Source of the DNA: an uncultured bacterium | Lineage (GTDB): Bacteria; Bacillota; Clostridia; Oscillospirales; Oscillospiraceae | Length of the DNA: 7,618 bases | Direction of reading: 5' to 3' | NCBI GenBank assembly: GCA_905214155.1 | Contig: CAJMLC010000095.1 | Coordinates: 1-7,618, forward strand | Shown: piece by piece, positions 6,564 through 7,618 of the stretch | Layout: each line of letters begins with the position of its first letter | How positions within the stretch are numbered: position 1 is the first letter of the stretch | Translations under genes and position numbers: made by a program | The notes under the pieces: generated by a model | What the model was told of the DNA's origin: nothing | The model's database searches: none | What the model saw: only the letters and a program-made list of their open reading frames with translations

Positions 6564-6588
6564 CGTAGGGGCGGGCATTGCCCGCCCG
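6564..6588 (+). repeat. GTAGGGGCG palindromic repeat, copy 2
   Basis: CGTAGG leads into a 9-bp stem GGGCGGGCA/TGCCCGCCC (6569-6587). It is an inverted copy of 6513-6537 that differs at two stem pairs, both changed on both sides so that pairing is kept. Confidence 0.75.
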
Positions 6589-6640
6589 AAGGTCCGATGC
6601 CCTCATTGACCCCTACAAGGACTCCTGGAAGATCCACGGG

Positions 6641-6677
6641 ATTGCCACGCCAGTGACATCGGTCACTGGCTCGCAAT
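6641..6677. repeat. ATTGC...GCAAT stem-loop repeat
   Basis: An inner 8-bp perfect stem CCAGTGAC (6650-6657)/GTCACTGG (6662-6669) with a 4-nt loop is enclosed by ATTGC (6641-6645)/GCAAT (6673-6677). The outline TCATTGCGAG...GTGGCAATCC, read on the minus strand, resembles a widespread class of intergenic repeats. Confidence 0.65.
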
Positions 6678-6720
6678 GACAGCTCTACTTTGGGGTAAGG
6701 GCTTTTTTAGTTCTCAACCG

Positions 6721-6749
6721 TTGCGGCGGGCAGAAAAGTGTGGTATAAT
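6721..6749 (+). promoter_or_regulatory. Promoter of the DtxR-like regulator operon
   Basis: A perfect -10 TATAAT (6744-6749) with an extended TGG just before it lies 17 bp downstream of a weak -35-like TTGCGG (6721-6726). The start would be near 6756, about 25 nt before the GTG codon. The strong extended -10 probably compensates for the weak -35. Confidence 0.7.
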
Positions 6750-6767
6750 TATAAAATTCAGAACAAA

Positions 6768-6773
6768 GGAGGG
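6768..6773 (+). promoter_or_regulatory. Ribosome binding site fixing a GTG start
   Basis: GGAGGG lies 7-8 nt before GTG at 6781. It favours this start over the ATG at 6676, which lies upstream of the promoter. Confidence 0.8.
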
Positions 6774-6780
6774 TGCGGCG

Positions 6781-7173
6781 GTGCATTTACAGGAATCGGG
6801 CGAGATGTATCTGGAATCCATCCATGTGCTGCTGCACCAGCGGGGGCAGGTCCGCGCGGTGGACGTGAGCGAATACATGGGCTATTCCAAGCCCTCGGTC
6901 AGCCGCGCGATCGGGCTGCTCCGCGAGGGCGGCTATCTGACCGTCGAAGACGGCGGCTGGCTCCATCTGACAGAGCGCGGCTTCGCCGCGGCGGAGAAGA
7001 TTTACGAGCGGCACCGCGTCCTGACGCTCTGGCTGACGCGCATCGGCGTGAGCCGGGAATGCGCGGCAGAGGATGCTTGCCGGATTGAGCATGTGATCAG
7101 CGATGAGAGCTTTTTGGCGCTCAAGCGCAGCCTGGGGCTGCCGGACGAGGACGTCCTCTGGGCAGAATTATGA
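6781..7173 (+). CDS. DtxR/IdeR-type metal-dependent transcriptional regulator
   Basis: This 130-residue protein starts with GTG. It has a winged-helix DNA-binding domain (about 4-66; recognition region YSKPSVSRAIGLL at 35-47) and the family dimerisation and metal-binding domain (about 70-120). The pattern EMYLESI (8-14) and DACRIEHVISDE (98-109) match DtxR closely. Met9, Cys100, Glu103 and His104 correspond to DtxR Met10, Cys102, Glu105 and His106, the primary site, and His78 matches His79. The ancillary-site ligands Glu83 and His98 of DtxR are Thr82 and Ala96 here. The third, SH3/FeoA-like domain is absent, giving MntR-like length. The Met/Cys pattern suggests an iron-type rather than manganese-type sensor, which is inference. 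No metal transporter is in view, so targets are unknown. It is cotranscribed with the membrane protein 19 bp downstream. Confidence 0.88.
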   Translation: MHLQESGEMYLESIHVLLHQRGQVRAVDVSEYMGYSKPSVSRAIGLLREGGYLTVEDGGWLHLTERGFAAAEKIYERHRVLTLWLTRIGVSRECAAEDACRIEHVISDESFLALKRSLGLPDEDVLWAEL

Positions 7174-7192
7174 ACAGTGGAAAGGACACGGA

Positions 7193-7489
7193 ATGAAGGA
7201 CTGGCTTTGCAGAACGTTTACGCCGTGGCGCGCGGCGGCGCTGTTTGAAGATGGGGATGCGTGGTTCGCGTATCTGGTACGTTATGACAAGGTGTGCAAC
7301 GGCATCCGCGTGGCGCTGTTCGCCGTGGCGGCGCTGATGCTGATCGCGGGATACGCGATGACAGATTCGGTGGCCTATGCGCATCCGTGGTACACGATCG
7401 CGCTGGCGGCGCTAGTCCCGGCGCTGCTGATCAGTCTGCTGATCGCGCAGAACGAAAAGCAGCTCCCCAAGGAATTGCAGCAGAAATAA
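7193..7489 (+). CDS. Small two-helix membrane protein, unknown function
   Basis: I do not recognise this 98-residue protein. Two hydrophobic segments are predicted at about 38-56 and 66-85, with a soluble N-terminal part of about 35 residues (WRAAALFEDGDAWFAYLVRYD) and a short charged C-terminal tail. The start ATG at 7193-7195 is preceded by AAAGGA (7181-7186) with a 6-nt spacer; an in-frame ATG at 7103 lies inside the regulator gene and is unlikely. It sits 19 bp after the DtxR-like gene and before a terminator hairpin, so it is probably the second gene of that operon. A link to metal homeostasis would be guesswork from position only. Confidence 0.75.
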   Translation: MKDWLCRTFTPWRAAALFEDGDAWFAYLVRYDKVCNGIRVALFAVAALMLIAGYAMTDSVAYAHPWYTIALAALVPALLISLLIAQNEKQLPKELQQK

Positions 7490-7490
7490 A

Positions 7491-7510
7491 AGACGCCCTC
7501 CGGGGCGTCT
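7491..7510 (+). terminator. Terminator-like hairpin after the regulator operon
   Basis: An 8-bp perfect stem AGACGCCC/GGGCGTCT with a TCCG tetraloop starts one base after the stop codon. There is no U run after it on the plus strand; on the minus strand it is followed by TTTTATTT, so it would stop incoming minus-strand transcription better. The end repeat follows directly. Confidence 0.65.
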
Positions 7511-7562
7511 CAGCGTGTCGAAAAAGTCTTTTCGCCCCGCTGCTGTCCAGTTTCCTGAACTT
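7511..7562 (+). repeat. 52-bp post-terminator repeat, right copy
   Basis: This is the inverted copy of 4-55 (49 of 52 identical). It forms a stem-loop with CAGCG (7511-7515)/CGCTG (7538-7542) and an inner CGAAAA (7519-7524)/TTTTCG (7529-7534). Like the left copy, it begins at the base following the operon-end hairpin. Confidence 0.8.
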
Positions 7563-7581
7563 GAAAAAGTTCAGAAAACTG
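7548..7581 (+). repeat. Second hairpin of the end repeat
   Basis: CAGTTTCCTGAACTT (7548-7562) pairs with AAGTTCAGAAAACTG (7567-7581) at 14 of 15 positions around a 4-nt loop. Only one arm of the equivalent hairpin is present at the left window edge (4-18). Confidence 0.75.
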
Positions 7582-7594
7582 CTTGATTGAACGC

Positions 7595-7617
7595 GAAGGG
7601 GACTCTTTGTCCCCTTC
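7595..7617. terminator. Hairpin at window edge, possible terminator
   Basis: A 9-bp perfect stem GAAGGGGAC/GTCCCCTTC encloses a TCTTT loop. It may belong to a gene converging from beyond the right edge, or be one more unit of the repeat cluster. The window ends one base later, so any U tract cannot be seen. Confidence 0.45.
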
Positions 7618-7618
7618 A

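Larger units (their letters stand above)
6000..6780. other. Repeat-rich divergent intergenic region, no gene
   Basis: This stretch of about 780 bp separates two divergent operons. It holds the two promoters at its edges and at least five palindromic or inverted elements between them, listed separately. Open frames exist here but cross the palindromes, lack ribosome sites and resemble no family I recognise. No tRNA, riboswitch or CRISPR unit was seen. Between the elements, 6173-6219 and 6588-6640 show nothing recognisable. Confidence 0.8.

Noticed and set aside
6196..6609. Plus-strand open frame of 137 codons in the intergenic region
   Set aside because: It lies almost wholly in repeat palindromes, has no ribosome binding site and its translation resembles nothing.
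6061..6677. Possible CRISPR array or attachment site in the repeat block
   Set aside because: The repeats are different families, inverted rather than direct, and unevenly spaced. No cas, integrase or tRNA gene is nearby.
6745..6752. ATAATTAT palindrome overlapping the -10 box as a possible operator for the DtxR-like regulator
   Set aside because: It is only 8 bp, is largely explained by the -10 hexamer itself, and does not match known DtxR or MntR boxes. Autoregulation remains possible but is not shown by sequence.

Overview
The window (about 60% G+C by eye) looks like a chromosomal segment of a gut-type Oscillospiraceae or related clostridial Firmicute. The reasons are high-GC Firmicute-style genes with strong GGAGG ribosome sites, a Dlt-like cell-envelope operon, and a mosaic of short palindromic repeats that I recall from Oscillibacter/Flavonifractor/Faecalibacterium-like genomes. 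The genus assignment is inference; no marker gene is present.

Layout: two operons diverge from a repeat-packed intergenic region (about 6000-6780). The left operon runs leftwards (minus strand) over 5999-91 and has five tightly packed genes: an adenylation enzyme (DltA-like, 4479-5999), a GNAT acetyltransferase (3704-4492), an acyl carrier protein (DltC-like, 3480-3707), an AlgI/DltB-type MBOAT membrane O-acyltransferase (1939-3480), and a membrane-anchored protein that fuses a DltD/AlgJ-like SGNH domain to a NodB/PgaB-type polysaccharide deacetylase (91-1929). Junctions overlap by 14, 4 and 1 nt, and the last gap is 9 bp, so the five are almost certainly co-transcribed. A good sigma-A-type promoter lies at 6028-6056. 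The right operon runs rightwards and has a DtxR/IdeR-type metal-dependent regulator (6781-7173) and a 98-residue two-helix membrane protein (7193-7489).

How the left operon probably works: the adenylation enzyme activates a small amino (or related) acid and loads it on the phosphopantetheine serine of the carrier protein. The MBOAT protein moves the acyl group across the membrane, and the SGNH domain outside the cell places it on a polymer. Three things differ from a textbook dltABCD operon: the SGNH partner carries a complete polysaccharide deacetylase domain, a GNAT enzyme is translationally coupled in front of the carrier protein, and the adenylation pocket lacks the cysteine linked to D-alanine selection in true DltA. 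The product may therefore not be D-alanylated teichoic acid; a de-N-acetylated and acylated envelope polysaccharide is a reasonable alternative.

Non-coding content: both operons end in hairpins, and each hairpin is directly followed by the same roughly 52-bp repeat, oriented alike with respect to transcription. The repeats therefore sit as inverted copies at the two ends of the window. The intergenic region holds a 164-184 bp near-palindrome with perfect 24-bp ends, two inverted copies of a small palindrome with compensatory base changes, a CCTTCCC-type inverted repeat pair and further hairpins. No RNA genes, CRISPR array, transposase or phage genes were seen.
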